A DNA stretch of 48,951 nt from Duganella sp. Leaf126 (GTDB taxonomy: Bacteria > Pseudomonadota > Gammaproteobacteria > Burkholderiales > Burkholderiaceae_D). The position numbers were made by a program, and so were the translations under genes. Positions 35,551-42,664 of this stretch are shown here, piece by piece. Each line of letters begins with the position of its first letter. Within the stretch, counting starts at the first letter, position 1. The stretch lies in assembly GCF_001423125.1 (NCBI RefSeq), contig NZ_LMNW01000006.1, positions 44,824-93,774 on the forward strand. Reading direction: 5' to 3'. The notes under the pieces are model-generated. The model saw nothing but the letters and a program-made list of their open reading frames with translations. It made no database searches and was not told where the DNA came from.

Positions 35551-35640
35551 TGCAAGCCAGGCGCAGCGCGGCTTGCAGCAGCAACCGGAGGTTGCGTGAT
35601 GTGTGACCCTTCGCCGGGGGCCACGGGGCCTCCCCGTGAG
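35551..35640 (+). other. oriT: Predicted origin of transfer (oriT) with F-like nick site
   Basis: Three perfect inverted repeats lie in a row: TGCAAGCC (35551-35558) with GGCTTGCA (35570-35577); GCAACC-GGA-GGTTGC (35581-35595); and CACGGGG-CCT-CCCCGTG (35622-35638). The second is directly followed by sequence matching the F nick region. F has TTGCGTGGGGTGT^G after its hairpin; here 35592-35605 reads TTGCGTGATGTGT^G, 12 of 14 identical. The predicted cut is 35604^35605 on the plus strand, so the leading strand would start at 35605 and run right. The relaxase gene next door is of the matching MOBF type. Confidence 0.75.
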
Positions 35641-35729
35641 GCTCAGTTCGCCGCTTTCCCCTTGCCGGAACGAGCCCATCAGCGGGATTTTTAGCCCCCG
35701 GGAAACAGCCGCTGGCTGATGCTGCTGGC

Positions 35730-35817
35730 AAATGAGCTACGAATGAGCTACGAATGAGCTACGAACAGGCTACGAATGAGCTACAAATGAGCTACGAATG
35801 AGCTACGGACGAGCTAC
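35730..35817 (+). repeat. Eight tandem 11-bp direct repeats next to oriT
   Basis: Eight head-to-tail copies with consensus GAATGAGCTAC start at 35730, 35741, 35752, 35763, 35774, 35785, 35796 and 35807. Seven keep GAGCTAC; the fourth is GAACAGGCTAC and the last GGACGAGCTAC. An 11-bp period places each copy on nearly the same face of the helix. R388 has comparable repeats (9-bp units spaced by 2 bp) between oriT and stbA, where StbA binds. The next gene right (36098) is an HTH protein in the stbA position. Confidence 0.9.
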
Positions 35818-36097
35818 ACCGCCCCCAAACCGAGCCAGACATGGACCACGGCAACGCTTTAAACCGGCTACACCACGACGCATTTTTCTCCGTCAACAAG
35901 CACGGTGCTGAGCTTGTTTTGAAAGCATGGGCGGCGCCATCCGACGGTGCTTGGAGCGGGATCAAACATGGCCCATCCACGCCCCCGCCGACACGCACTG
36001 GTCCGTTACACTGGCTGCCCTGTCTGCTATTTTTTGACGCGACGAGCAGCAGCTTGTCACGTTGAAATGCGTGCCTGATTTTGCGCGGAGCCTGGTC

Positions 36098-36487
36098 GTG
36101 GACGTCAAACAATTTGTCGAACAGCACGAAGGAAAATACGGCAAGCTGAACCGCTGGGAGGCCGAGATTTTCGCACTCTACCGGGCGCGGGCATCGTACG
36201 AAAAAATTGCGGAGTTTCTACGCATGCATGCGGTACAGGTCAGCAAAATCGAGGTGTACCGCTACATCCACCGCAACAAACGGCGCCACCTGCTGCAAGG
36301 CGCGCCGCCCGCAAGGCAGCCAAACCTCGCACCCGCCGGCATGCCTGATTCTGCGACGGCGGTGCAGCAGGAAACGCCGGGCAGCGATGCCTTCACAACA
36401 GACGAGGCAGCATCGCAGGCGCAAGGCAGCACGCTGCCCAAGTTCAGCTGGCAGCAGAGTCGAAACAAGGACAAACCGAAATGGTGA
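36098..36487 (+). CDS. HTH protein in StbA position
   Basis: I start this 129-residue protein at GTG 36098 (MDVKQFVEQHEGKYGKLNRW) because GGAG lies 7 bases upstream; upstream codons in frame lack a ribosome site. Residues about 19-61 form a likely helix-turn-helix: WEAEIFALYRARASYEKIAE then MHAVQVSKIEVYRYI, like resolvase/HTH_23 regulators. The C-terminal half is disordered (Pro, Ala, Gln). It is the first gene of an operon with a TraL/StbB ATPase and a membrane protein. By analogy with R388 StbA it would bind the 11-bp repeats and control plasmid positioning and its own operon. The match is by position and size (StbA is of similar size), not clear sequence. Confidence 0.6.
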   Translation: MDVKQFVEQHEGKYGKLNRWEAEIFALYRARASYEKIAEFLRMHAVQVSKIEVYRYIHRNKRRHLLQGAPPARQPNLAPAGMPDSATAVQQETPGSDAFTTDEAASQAQGSTLPKFSWQQSRNKDKPKW

Positions 36488-36497
36488 AGGAGACGTC

Positions 36498-37223
36498 ATG
36501 AACCAGCATCAGGTGCATCTTATTCTTCAAGGTAAGGGTGGCGTGGGCAAGTCGCTGATCGCCGCCATCCTGGCCCAGTATTTTCAGCACAAGGCAGGCC
36601 AGGTGCGGCCGTTCGATACCGATCCCGTCAACGACACGCTGTCGCAGTATGCAGCGTTCGCCACCACGCGAGTGGACATCCTCGACGCACGCAACCACAT
36701 CAACGCCAGGGCCTTCGACAGCCTGATCGAAGCCGTGCTGGTCAACGACCAGGTGTGCGTCATCGACAATGGCGCCTCCACCTTCGTGCCGTTGATGGCC
36801 TACATGGTGGAAAACCGCGTGATCGAATTGCTGGAACACGCTGGCAAGCGCGTTTATATCCATTCGGTGGTGACCGGCGGCCAGGCCTTTGCCGATACGC
36901 TGCAAGGCCTGGCGGTGATGCTCGAGGAACAGCCGGCGCCGGTGGTCGTGTGGCTCAACGAATTCTTCGGCGCCATCGAACGTGACGGCAAAAGCTTCCA
37001 GCAGTCGTCGCTGTATACCGAATTCAAACACCGCATCCACGGCGTGGTCACCATCGAAAAGGGGAACGCGGACACCTTTGGGCACGACATGGAAATGATG
37101 TGCAAGAACAAGCTGACGTTCGACCAGGCGCTCGAGTCGGCGCAGTTCGGCATTATGTCGCGCCAGCGCCTCAAAATGGTACGCGAAGCACTGTTCAACC
37201 AGCTCGACGCCATCGGGTTCTGA
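36498..37223 (+). CDS. ParA/MinD-type ATPase (RP4 TraL / R388 StbB type)
   Basis: A 241-residue P-loop ATPase; the N-terminus QVHLILQGKGGVGKSLIAAI is a deviant Walker A as in ParA/MinD. RPFDTDPVNDTLSQYAAF gives the second conserved block and VCVIDNGASTFVPL replaces the DxPP-type strand. RP4 TraL is also about 241 residues. R388 StbB is a related ATPase required for conjugation. ATG 36498 has GGAG upstream and lies 10 bp after the HTH gene; the downstream gene starts after 1 base. It likely links the relaxosome or plasmid to cell structure. Confidence 0.85.
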   Translation: MNQHQVHLILQGKGGVGKSLIAAILAQYFQHKAGQVRPFDTDPVNDTLSQYAAFATTRVDILDARNHINARAFDSLIEAVLVNDQVCVIDNGASTFVPLMAYMVENRVIELLEHAGKRVYIHSVVTGGQAFADTLQGLAVMLEEQPAPVVVWLNEFFGAIERDGKSFQQSSLYTEFKHRIHGVVTIEKGNADTFGHDMEMMCKNKLTFDQALESAQFGIMSRQRLKMVREALFNQLDAIGF

Positions 37224-37224
37224 C

Positions 37225-37899
37225 ATGAAGACGCAGCACTCCCCGCCGTCCGCAAGGCAGGAGCCGACCCAGGGCAAGCTTCGTCTGAGCGCCCAGGACG
37301 AAGCGATTGCCGCCGTCTGCGCCGAAGTCTATCGCCTCACTGGCCAGACCATCACCGACAACGATCCGATCTTGCTGGCGGCGCTGTTCCAGTCCGAGCT
37401 GATGCGCAAGGCTGGCGCCGACATCACCACGGCGTTCGAGCAGACGGTGGCCCAGGCCATCGCCATGCTGGCCGATGCCGTCAAGGAGGAACGCGCGCAG
37501 GCGGCCAACCTGGACAAGTCGGTGGCCGCTGCTTTCCAGCAGATCGCCAACGGCGCCAAGGCAGCCGGGGACGCCGAACTGGCGACGATGCAGGGACGCT
37601 TCGCCCGCATGGCTGCCGAAACGCTCGACCAGGTCCGCCGCGAGGCCCAGCGCGCGGTCCCGAGCAACTACCGCTGGAAGATGACGCTAGCCGCCGTTGC
37701 CGGCCTGGCAGCAGGTTTGCTGGTGAGTGTGCTGATGCATCACCAAGAGACCCCACGCTATAGCGACGAACAGGCGCGGCTGATCCACAACGGCATGCTG
37801 CTCGACGATGCCTGGCCGAAGCTGCCGAAAGCAGCGCGCGCTGCCTTCGGGGTGCAACCGAAAGCCCCCGCCACACCACCTGCTGCCGACAAGCCATGA
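37225..37899 (+). CDS. Membrane-anchored coiled-coil protein (TraM/StbC-like by position)
   Basis: A 224-residue protein with a soluble, helical N-terminal 150 residues (FEQTVAQAIAMLADAVKEER and VAAAFQQIANGAKAAGDAEL look like coiled-coil) and one membrane helix (LAAVAGLAAGLLVSVLM, about 153-169), then a short Pro/Ala-rich tail. It follows the TraL/StbB ATPase directly, as traM follows traL in RP4 and stbC follows stbB in R388. Sequence identity to them is not something I can judge here. The end overlaps the next gene by 4 bp. Confidence 0.6.
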   Translation: MKTQHSPPSARQEPTQGKLRLSAQDEAIAAVCAEVYRLTGQTITDNDPILLAALFQSELMRKAGADITTAFEQTVAQAIAMLADAVKEERAQAANLDKSVAAAFQQIANGAKAAGDAELATMQGRFARMAAETLDQVRREAQRAVPSNYRWKMTLAAVAGLAAGLLVSVLMHHQETPRYSDEQARLIHNGMLLDDAWPKLPKAARAAFGVQPKAPATPPAADKP

Positions 37900-38102
37900 A
37901 TTCCGTGATCGACTTGCTGGAACGCCCCAAGGTGTTCGCCCGCGTGGCGACGGCCACCGTGGCAGCCGCTGCCCGCGCAATGGCCGCAGGCGGCCCTTAC
38001 GCGCTGTGGGAAGACGGCGTGCTGGTGCTGCTGTACCCGGACGGCCACTGCGAACGCGTAGGCGAGAAAAACGACTACCGGGAGAACGAACATGAGCGAT
38101 GA
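37896..38102 (+). CDS. Small protein of unknown function
   Basis: A 68-residue protein in a tight operon: ATGA overlap with the preceding gene and an 11-bp overlap with the next. It has an Ala-rich helix (FARVATATVAAAARAMAAGG) followed by a beta-like YALWEDGVLVLLYPDGHCER. No family recognised. Position argues for a real gene. Confidence 0.55.
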   Translation: MNSVIDLLERPKVFARVATATVAAAARAMAAGGPYALWEDGVLVLLYPDGHCERVGEKNDYRENEHER

Positions 38103-38916
38103 CAAGCGCAGCATGCCGGTCTTTGCAGTCATCGCCGGCCTGCCTGGCGTGGGCAAGTCCACGCTGCTGGACCAGCTGCGCGATGAAACCGGCTTCCCGG
38201 CGCACCTGGTGCAGGACACGCCAGCGCAACGGCAGCATGCATCGCTGGCAGTCTGCGACGCGCTGGCGCTGCGCCACAGCGTGGCGGTGGAGTCTCGCTG
38301 CGACAGCCCCACCGTGCTGCACTGGATGCAGCAGGCGGGCGAACGCGGCTACAGTGTCGAGCTCGTGTGGGTCGGCGTTGAAGGCGACGCTTTGGCCGCG
38401 CGGCGCAGCCGCGCGCGCCGCCTTGCGAAAACGCAAGTTGAAGCAACGCAACGCCGGCTGGCGATCGCCGCCGACCTGGCCCAGCGCGTGCTGTGCATCG
38501 ACAACAGCACCGCCACAGCGCGCATGGCCGCACGCGTCGAGCATGGCCGCATCAGCGTGCTGGACACCCGCCCCGGCTGGATCGTACGCCACATGCTCAT
38601 ACCACGACTGGCGCGCATTGCCTCATTGCGGTCGATACGCCGCGCCTACGACGCCATTGTTACCCACAGCCCGGTACAGCCGCTATGGCAGCTGGCCACC
38701 GCCAGCGGCACTTATACCGGCGCGGTCGTCGCCGCGACAGAATTTCACCTGTTGCAGCAAGTCGGTGCGGCGCTGCACGTGGTCCATGACCTCGGCATGC
38801 TGGCCGCGATCCCCGGTGGCCTGCTGGCGATGCCCACCGTGCTGACCGTGGCCTACGATCACGCCGCCCCTGCCCGCACACAACAAGCGGTCCAGCAGCG
38901 CGGACCTGAGCGCTGA
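38092..38916 (+). CDS. P-loop kinase-like protein with KfrB-type C-terminal domain
   Basis: A 274-residue protein. GGGAG precedes the ATG at 38092. The N-terminal 140 residues hold a zeta-toxin-like P-loop (FAVIAGLPGVGKSTLLDQL, Walker A at 16-23) and ALALRHSVAVESRCDSPTVL, the layout of small nucleotide-binding kinases. The C-terminal end (TYTGAVVAATEFHLLQQVG, then HVVHDLGMLAAIPG) resembles the KfrB domain found on IncP-like plasmids, where the YTG...V..HxxQ pattern is usual. A toxin is not implied: no antitoxin is adjacent and the gene is inside the transfer operon. The substrate is unknown. Confidence 0.6.
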   Translation: MSDDKRSMPVFAVIAGLPGVGKSTLLDQLRDETGFPAHLVQDTPAQRQHASLAVCDALALRHSVAVESRCDSPTVLHWMQQAGERGYSVELVWVGVEGDALAARRSRARRLAKTQVEATQRRLAIAADLAQRVLCIDNSTATARMAARVEHGRISVLDTRPGWIVRHMLIPRLARIASLRSIRRAYDAIVTHSPVQPLWQLATASGTYTGAVVAATEFHLLQQVGAALHVVHDLGMLAAIPGGLLAMPTVLTVAYDHAAPARTQQAVQQRGPER

Positions 38917-38988
38917 TCGGCAATGTGCCTCGCGCCAGGTAGTCATGCGCAGATATGAGCGATTACGAAGGATTTAGCGGGCAGTCCG

Positions 38989-39501
38989 TTAGCGCGGTTG
39001 CACCAGGTTCGCCACACGTCGGCCTGCGCCGCTCCTGCCAAACGCCTTGCGCGGTGGCGTGATCGCGGCGCGTGCCGTTGCCGCGTCATAGTCGGCCAGC
39101 CACGCCGCAATTGCCGGGTCATCGAGCGTCGGTGGCGCTGCGCCTGAAACGGGCTGCGCGGGCACCGGTGCCTGCCGCAATCGCACCGCCGTGGCAACGA
39201 CCGCCGTCGCGGTGCGATTGACGCCGTCACGGCCAGTCCAGTGGCGATATTCCAGGCAACCGTGCACGCGCAGCACCGCGCCCGGCGTCAGCGTGTCCAG
39301 CAGTCTCAACGCTGACGCACCGCCGATCACCACGCGGTGCCGGACGGTCACAGGCTCAAGACGCCCGGAGTTCCAGTCGTAGGCGCTTTCCTCGGTTGAC
39401 AGCACCACGTGGCACACCATCGCACCACCGGGCAGGCGCGACCAGCGCGGCGGCAGCGCCACCGTCCCCTGCAAGGTCACCCGGTTGATCGATGGCGACA
39501 T
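38989..39501 (-). CDS. ssb: Single-stranded DNA-binding protein of the leading region
   Basis: A 170-residue OB-fold protein: MSPSINRVTLQGTVALPPRW, GGAMVCHVVLSTEE, RHRVVIGGASAL and GAVLRVHGCLEYRHWTGRDG give the SSB core. The C-terminal tail is basic, lacking the acidic DDDIPF tip that recruits replication proteins. It is the last gene of a minus-strand group with parB-like and klcA genes, as in plasmid leading regions, and would coat incoming single strands. A perfect 8-bp inverted repeat (39528-39535/39547-39554) separates it from the parB-like gene. Confidence 0.8.
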   Translation of the reverse strand: MSPSINRVTLQGTVALPPRWSRLPGGAMVCHVVLSTEESAYDWNSGRLEPVTVRHRVVIGGASALRLLDTLTPGAVLRVHGCLEYRHWTGRDGVNRTATAVVATAVRLRQAPVPAQPVSGAAPPTLDDPAIAAWLADYDAATARAAITPPRKAFGRSGAGRRVANLVQPR

Positions 39502-39527
39502 GGTTGCTTCCCGCCTTCCCTGTTGAA

Positions 39528-39554
39528 GGCCCCGGCAGACTCGCTACCGGGGCC
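39528..39554 (-). repeat. Intercistronic hairpin between parB-like gene and ssb
   Basis: GGCCCCGG (39528-39535) and CCGGGGCC (39547-39554) form a perfect 8-bp stem with an 11-base loop. No T-run follows on the minus strand, so it is more likely an mRNA-processing or partial-attenuation hairpin than a full terminator. Confidence 0.5.
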
Positions 39555-39572
39555 GTTGCTGCGTATGACGTC

Positions 39573-41561
39573 TTACGCGGTGCGCAGCATTGCCGGTAGC
39601 CAGCCCGCATCGGCAACCGCCCGTTCAGCCGCCTCGGCCGCCGCTTTTTTCGGCAGCTTTTCCAGCGGTACCGCCGCCGTGGCGGACACCGCTTCGGTCA
39701 CCACCTTGACCGTGCATTCACGCGGCACGTGGTCGAAGTAGCTGGCAGCAGTGGCGCGCCACCACTTGGTCATGTCCAGCTTCAGCGCCTTGCCCAGCGC
39801 CACGAAGTCAGGCGAGTCTTTCTCGCGTTCAAGCGTGGCGTCGAGCGATGCGGCGACACAAAATGCCAGCAGTTCCAGCACCACCGGCTGGGGCTGCGCC
39901 TGCAACCATGCCAGCCAGCCGCCCTGCCCGTTCTGCCCGTTCTGTGCAGCATCGGACAGGCGCGCCAGCAGTTGTTCGCGGCGCTGTGCCAAGGCGACGC
40001 CAGCGGCACTGTCCGTGCTATTGTCGGCGAGGGTCGCCATGCCCAGGCTGATCTTGGACAGCGAGGCGGTACCGACGCCGTGGTGCGGCAGCAGCACCGA
40101 GCGCATCAGCGTGTAGGTCAGGTATGCTAGCGCGGTGTCGGGCTGGTCCATCATTTCCGCTTGCAGCCCCAAGGTACGCTGCGACGTCAGCTCCAGGGTG
40201 AGACGGTCGGAGTGATCGCGCCTGACGCGCTTGCTCTCCGCTGGCATCGCCGCTGCGCCCTTGGCGGCGCTGGCACGGCGGGCGACATCAGCAGGCCGAA
40301 TCACGTCGCGCAGCACCACCGGCTTGCCGTCGTGGTCGAGATAAAGCACGGCACCGGCCAGCGCGGCGTCGTCCGGGTGTGGCACGCTGGTGCGGCGTGC
40401 AAGGACGGCATCGCGCTTCGCGCACAAGGCATCGCGTTCGGCGTCCAGCGTCTCGGCCAGCGCCTCGTTGTCGCCGTCGCAGGCGTCGTCGATGCGCTCG
40501 TCCAGCGCGGCGATCTGCGCTTGCAAAGCGTCTGCTGCTTGCCGGTCAGCCTCGCTCAGTTCCCCGGTGGTACTACGCACGCGCCCAAAAGCTGAGAGGT
40601 CGGCGTGATCGGCGCGCGGCACGAGCTCCACCCATGCCACGCCGTCCTTGCGTAACTGTTTTGCTTGCTTGGCCAGTTTGTCGAGCGCCAGCTTGTCGAG
40701 CAGAACCGCATCGCTGATGTAGCCGGTATTGTCTCGGCTGAACAGGTCACGCTCCACGGTACCGCCTGCCGCCTCGAAGCTGCGCACGCCGACGAAGCGC
40801 GCCACCCGGTCGGTCTGGGTATTGATCTTCTGGGCGGTGAGCAGGCGGCGCAGATCGTACGGATGGCGGCTGTGTGCTGGCAGACTGTCCCACGCCTGTT
40901 GCTGCGCCGCGTGGTCATCGACCAGCGCCAGCGCCATCATGTGCTCGAAGTTGAGCACGCCATCGCGGTACAGGCCGATCAGGCGCGGCGCAACGTTCGC
41001 CAGTTTCAGGTAGCGCTTGACGGTCGTCACTTCCAGCTCGAAACGCAGCGCTACGTCCTCGATGGCGCGGCCGTGGTCGATCATCGCCTGCATCGCCACG
41101 TAGAGATCGGCGGGGTGCATGTCGGCGCGGCCAAGGTTCTCCGCAAGACTCAGTTCGATCGCCTCGTCCTCGGTGACGATCAACAGCGGGATGGCAAAAT
41201 CGTGCGGCAGATCGCCCCTCTCGATCAGGTGGCCGATAGCGGCCAGACGGCGGCCGCCTGCCACGACTTCGATGATGCTGGTGGCGATCCCATCCACCAT
41301 CTGGCGATAGCCGACAAGGTTTTGCAGCAGTCCGTGCGTCCGAATCAGGGTGGCAAGCTCCGTGACATCGGTCTGCTTGGTGCGGACGTTGTAGCGGCTG
41401 CGCACCAGTTGCGTACAGGTGGCGTTGGTGATCGTCGCGTGCGCGGTCAGCTGCGCCAGCGCGTCGATTGGGGGCGGCAGGTGCGCGCCGCCGGGAATGA
41501 TGATGGCGTCGCGGGTGTCAAGGGTGTCAAGGGTGTCAAGGGTGTCAATAAGTGCGTGCAT
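39573..41561 (-). CDS. Large ParB-like protein (YubM-type) of the leading region
   Basis: A 662-residue protein starting at 41561 with AGGAGC upstream. The N-terminal ParB/Spo0J domain includes SRYNVRTKQTDVTELATLIR then IIEVVAGGRRLAAIGHLI and LSLAENLGRADMHPADLYVA, followed by an HTH (ALRFELEVTTVKRYLKLAN). The C-terminal half is long, with coiled-coil (LQAQIAALDERIDD) and a helical tail. F YubM, in the F leading region next to ssb, is of similar size (about 650 residues). Partition function is unlikely to be proven by this alone; many such proteins are of unknown role in DNA entry. It lies between klcA and ssb on the same strand. Confidence 0.8.
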   Translation of the reverse strand: MHALIDTLDTLDTLDTRDAIIIPGGAHLPPPIDALAQLTAHATITNATCTQLVRSRYNVRTKQTDVTELATLIRTHGLLQNLVGYRQMVDGIATSIIEVVAGGRRLAAIGHLIERGDLPHDFAIPLLIVTEDEAIELSLAENLGRADMHPADLYVAMQAMIDHGRAIEDVALRFELEVTTVKRYLKLANVAPRLIGLYRDGVLNFEHMMALALVDDHAAQQQAWDSLPAHSRHPYDLRRLLTAQKINTQTDRVARFVGVRSFEAAGGTVERDLFSRDNTGYISDAVLLDKLALDKLAKQAKQLRKDGVAWVELVPRADHADLSAFGRVRSTTGELSEADRQAADALQAQIAALDERIDDACDGDNEALAETLDAERDALCAKRDAVLARRTSVPHPDDAALAGAVLYLDHDGKPVVLRDVIRPADVARRASAAKGAAAMPAESKRVRRDHSDRLTLELTSQRTLGLQAEMMDQPDTALAYLTYTLMRSVLLPHHGVGTASLSKISLGMATLADNSTDSAAGVALAQRREQLLARLSDAAQNGQNGQGGWLAWLQAQPQPVVLELLAFCVAASLDATLEREKDSPDFVALGKALKLDMTKWWRATAASYFDHVPRECTVKVVTEAVSATAAVPLEKLPKKAAAEAAERAVADAGWLPAMLRTA
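41513..41548 (-). repeat. Four tandem 9-bp repeats in the parB-like coding start
   Basis: GGGTGTCAA is repeated four times exactly (plus strand), encoding repeated Asp-Thr-Leu near residues 5-16 of the ParB-like protein. Multiples of three keep the frame, so copy number may vary between relatives without loss of function. Confidence 0.8.
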
Positions 41562-41589
41562 GATAGCTCCTGAGAACAGAGGGAATAAG

Positions 41590-41608
41590 CGGCCGCGCAT
41601 CGCGGCCG
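41590..41608 (-). repeat. Intercistronic inverted repeat upstream of the parB-like gene
   Basis: CGGCCGCG-CAT-CGCGGCCG (41590-41597 and 41601-41608), a perfect 8-bp stem. It lies between klcA and the ParB-like gene, about 30 bp upstream of the latter start. It could be an operator or RNA hairpin. There is no T-run. Confidence 0.5.
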
Positions 41609-41664
41609 GGGCCGGTCCGGTCCAGCGTCGGCGTCGGGGTGGACCGCTTCCCGACGCCCGGGTA

Positions 41665-42105
41665 CTAATCGAGCGCAGCGCGGATCAGGCCGGCATCACG
41701 GTGCTGAAAAATGAACTCGGACAACTGGTGGTAGGCGGTGGCGAAGCGCTTGCCATTGCTGAGGAACGACAGGTGGCTGTAAGCACTGGCGCTGGCGATG
41801 ATGCCGGCCGTATCGGCGCACACCGTGTGCTCAAAATAGTTTTCGCACGACAGCGGGAAAGCTGCATCGGAATCGGGGGCCATGTAAAAGCCGCCGTTCG
41901 ACAGGTTGTAGAAGTGCCAGTAGCCGCCTTCGTAGCTGTCGCAGATCCGCGCCAGCGTGTCGAAGATGGTGGACTCGAGCAGCACGCAGCGCATGCCAGC
42001 GATGCGCGGCAGGCATTCCATGCGTTCGAGGTCACTCGTCACCAGCGTGGCGGTGACTGCGGCGCGGCCGCGCGGTTGTTTCAGGTGGGCGTTGATGGTT
42101 TCCAT
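41665..42105 (-). CDS. klcA: Antirestriction protein of the ArdB/KlcA family
   Basis: A 146-residue protein starting METINAHLKQPRG at 42105 with AAGGGA upstream; the frame is open further upstream but without a ribosome site. RMECLPRIAGMRCVLLES, the signature YEGGYWHFYNLSNGGFYMAP, and CADTAGIIASASAYSHLSFL identify ArdB/KlcA, whose IncP relative is 142 residues. It blocks type I restriction in the recipient, and is typically expressed early after entry. It is first in the minus-strand leading-region group. Confidence 0.88.
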   Translation of the reverse strand: METINAHLKQPRGRAAVTATLVTSDLERMECLPRIAGMRCVLLESTIFDTLARICDSYEGGYWHFYNLSNGGFYMAPDSDAAFPLSCENYFEHTVCADTAGIIASASAYSHLSFLSNGKRFATAYHQLSEFIFQHRDAGLIRAALD

Positions 42106-42207
42106 GATTGTCCCTTTCAGAAAGTTGTTAGGAGTTAAGAGGTAAAGCTGATCCTCTTGCTCGAACTCTCTCGTTCCCGCCCTGGGGCGGGCGGAGGGTG
42201 GGGGATG

Positions 42208-42227
42208 CCCTGCCCTCACGGGCAGGG
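42208..42227. repeat. Hairpin upstream of klcA
   Basis: CCCTGCCC-TCAC-GGGCAGGG is a perfect 8-bp stem with a 4-base loop, about 100 bp upstream of the klcA start. In single-stranded form it would fold strongly. It is the first of several hairpins in 42.2-42.7 kb. Confidence 0.7.
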
Positions 42228-42275
42228 TGGGGATGGGTGGGGTTCAGGCAGCGAGGCAAGGGGCCGCTGAATCTG

Positions 42276-42354
42276 CCCCGTTCCGTCGTTTATCCCCAAG
42301 CAAGCCCCCCTCACTTGCCTTGGGGGGCGCTTGCTTGGGGATTGAGGAACGGGG
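42276..42354 (-). promoter_or_regulatory. Long bubble-containing hairpin, candidate single-stranded-DNA promoter
   Basis: Outer stem CCCCGTTCC (42276-42284) with GGAACGGGG (42346-42354). A 7-versus-3-base internal bubble follows (42285-42291 against 42343-42345). The long stem is ATCCCCAAGCAAGC (42292-42305) with its exact complement at 42329-42342, then a C/G-run stem and loop. On the minus strand, GATAAA, a -10-like stretch, overlaps the bubble. F Frpo is a folded T-strand whose mispaired region lets host polymerase transcribe leading genes toward ssb. Here the strand, the orientation and the downstream genes (klcA, parB-like, ssb) fit that picture. Confidence 0.5.
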
Positions 42355-42396
42355 TGCCTGCGGCCCGTGCTGCCCATCGTGGGGGTTGGCCAGGGA

Positions 42397-42474
42397 GCGG
42401 CCGGCTTCATAGCGCCAGCGGCGGCTCAAGGGCTGTGACAGCCGTGGTGTTGGGCTGGCGCCGCCCTTGAAAGC
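42397..42474. repeat. Structured repeat, copy A
   Basis: A 78-bp unit that shares its first 33 bases exactly with copy B 98 bp further on. Helix 1: GCGCCAGC (42412-42419) with GCTGGCGC (42454-42461). Helix 2: TCAAGGGC (42426-42433) with GCCCTTGA (42463-42470). The two helices interleave (1-2-1'-2'), so they form either a pseudoknot or two alternative folds. No coding potential is credible. Confidence 0.75.
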
Positions 42475-42494
42475 TCCCGGCCCCTGGACCTGTC

Positions 42495-42572
42495 GCGGCC
42501 GGCTTCATAGCGCCAGCGGCGGCTCAACCGGCGTGACAGCCGTGCCGTTCGGCTGGCGCGACGGTTGAAAGC
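42495..42572. repeat. Structured repeat, copy B
   Basis: The second 78-bp copy. Helix 1 is conserved exactly: GCGCCAGC (42510-42517) with GCTGGCGC (42552-42559). Helix 2 has changed on both sides: TCAACCG (42524-42530) with CGGTTGA (42562-42568). Relative to copy A two G-C pairs have flipped to C-G, so pairing is preserved while sequence is not. Compensatory change is evidence that the fold itself is maintained. Confidence 0.75.
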
Positions 42573-42664
42573 GACGGTCCTTCACTTCAGGTGGTTTGCA
42601 TGCGGGCCAGCAACGCCTGGGCAGTGCGGCAACGCGACCCGGCCGCCGGGCCGAGCCCGCAGGG

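Noticed and set aside
35730..35817. CRISPR-like array
   Set aside because: Repeats are 11 bp head-to-tail with no spacers and no cas genes nearby; iteron-type site fits better.
40665..41573. Plus-strand frame opposite the ParB-like gene
   Set aside because: His/Gln/Val-rich mirror of the real gene; no ribosome site.
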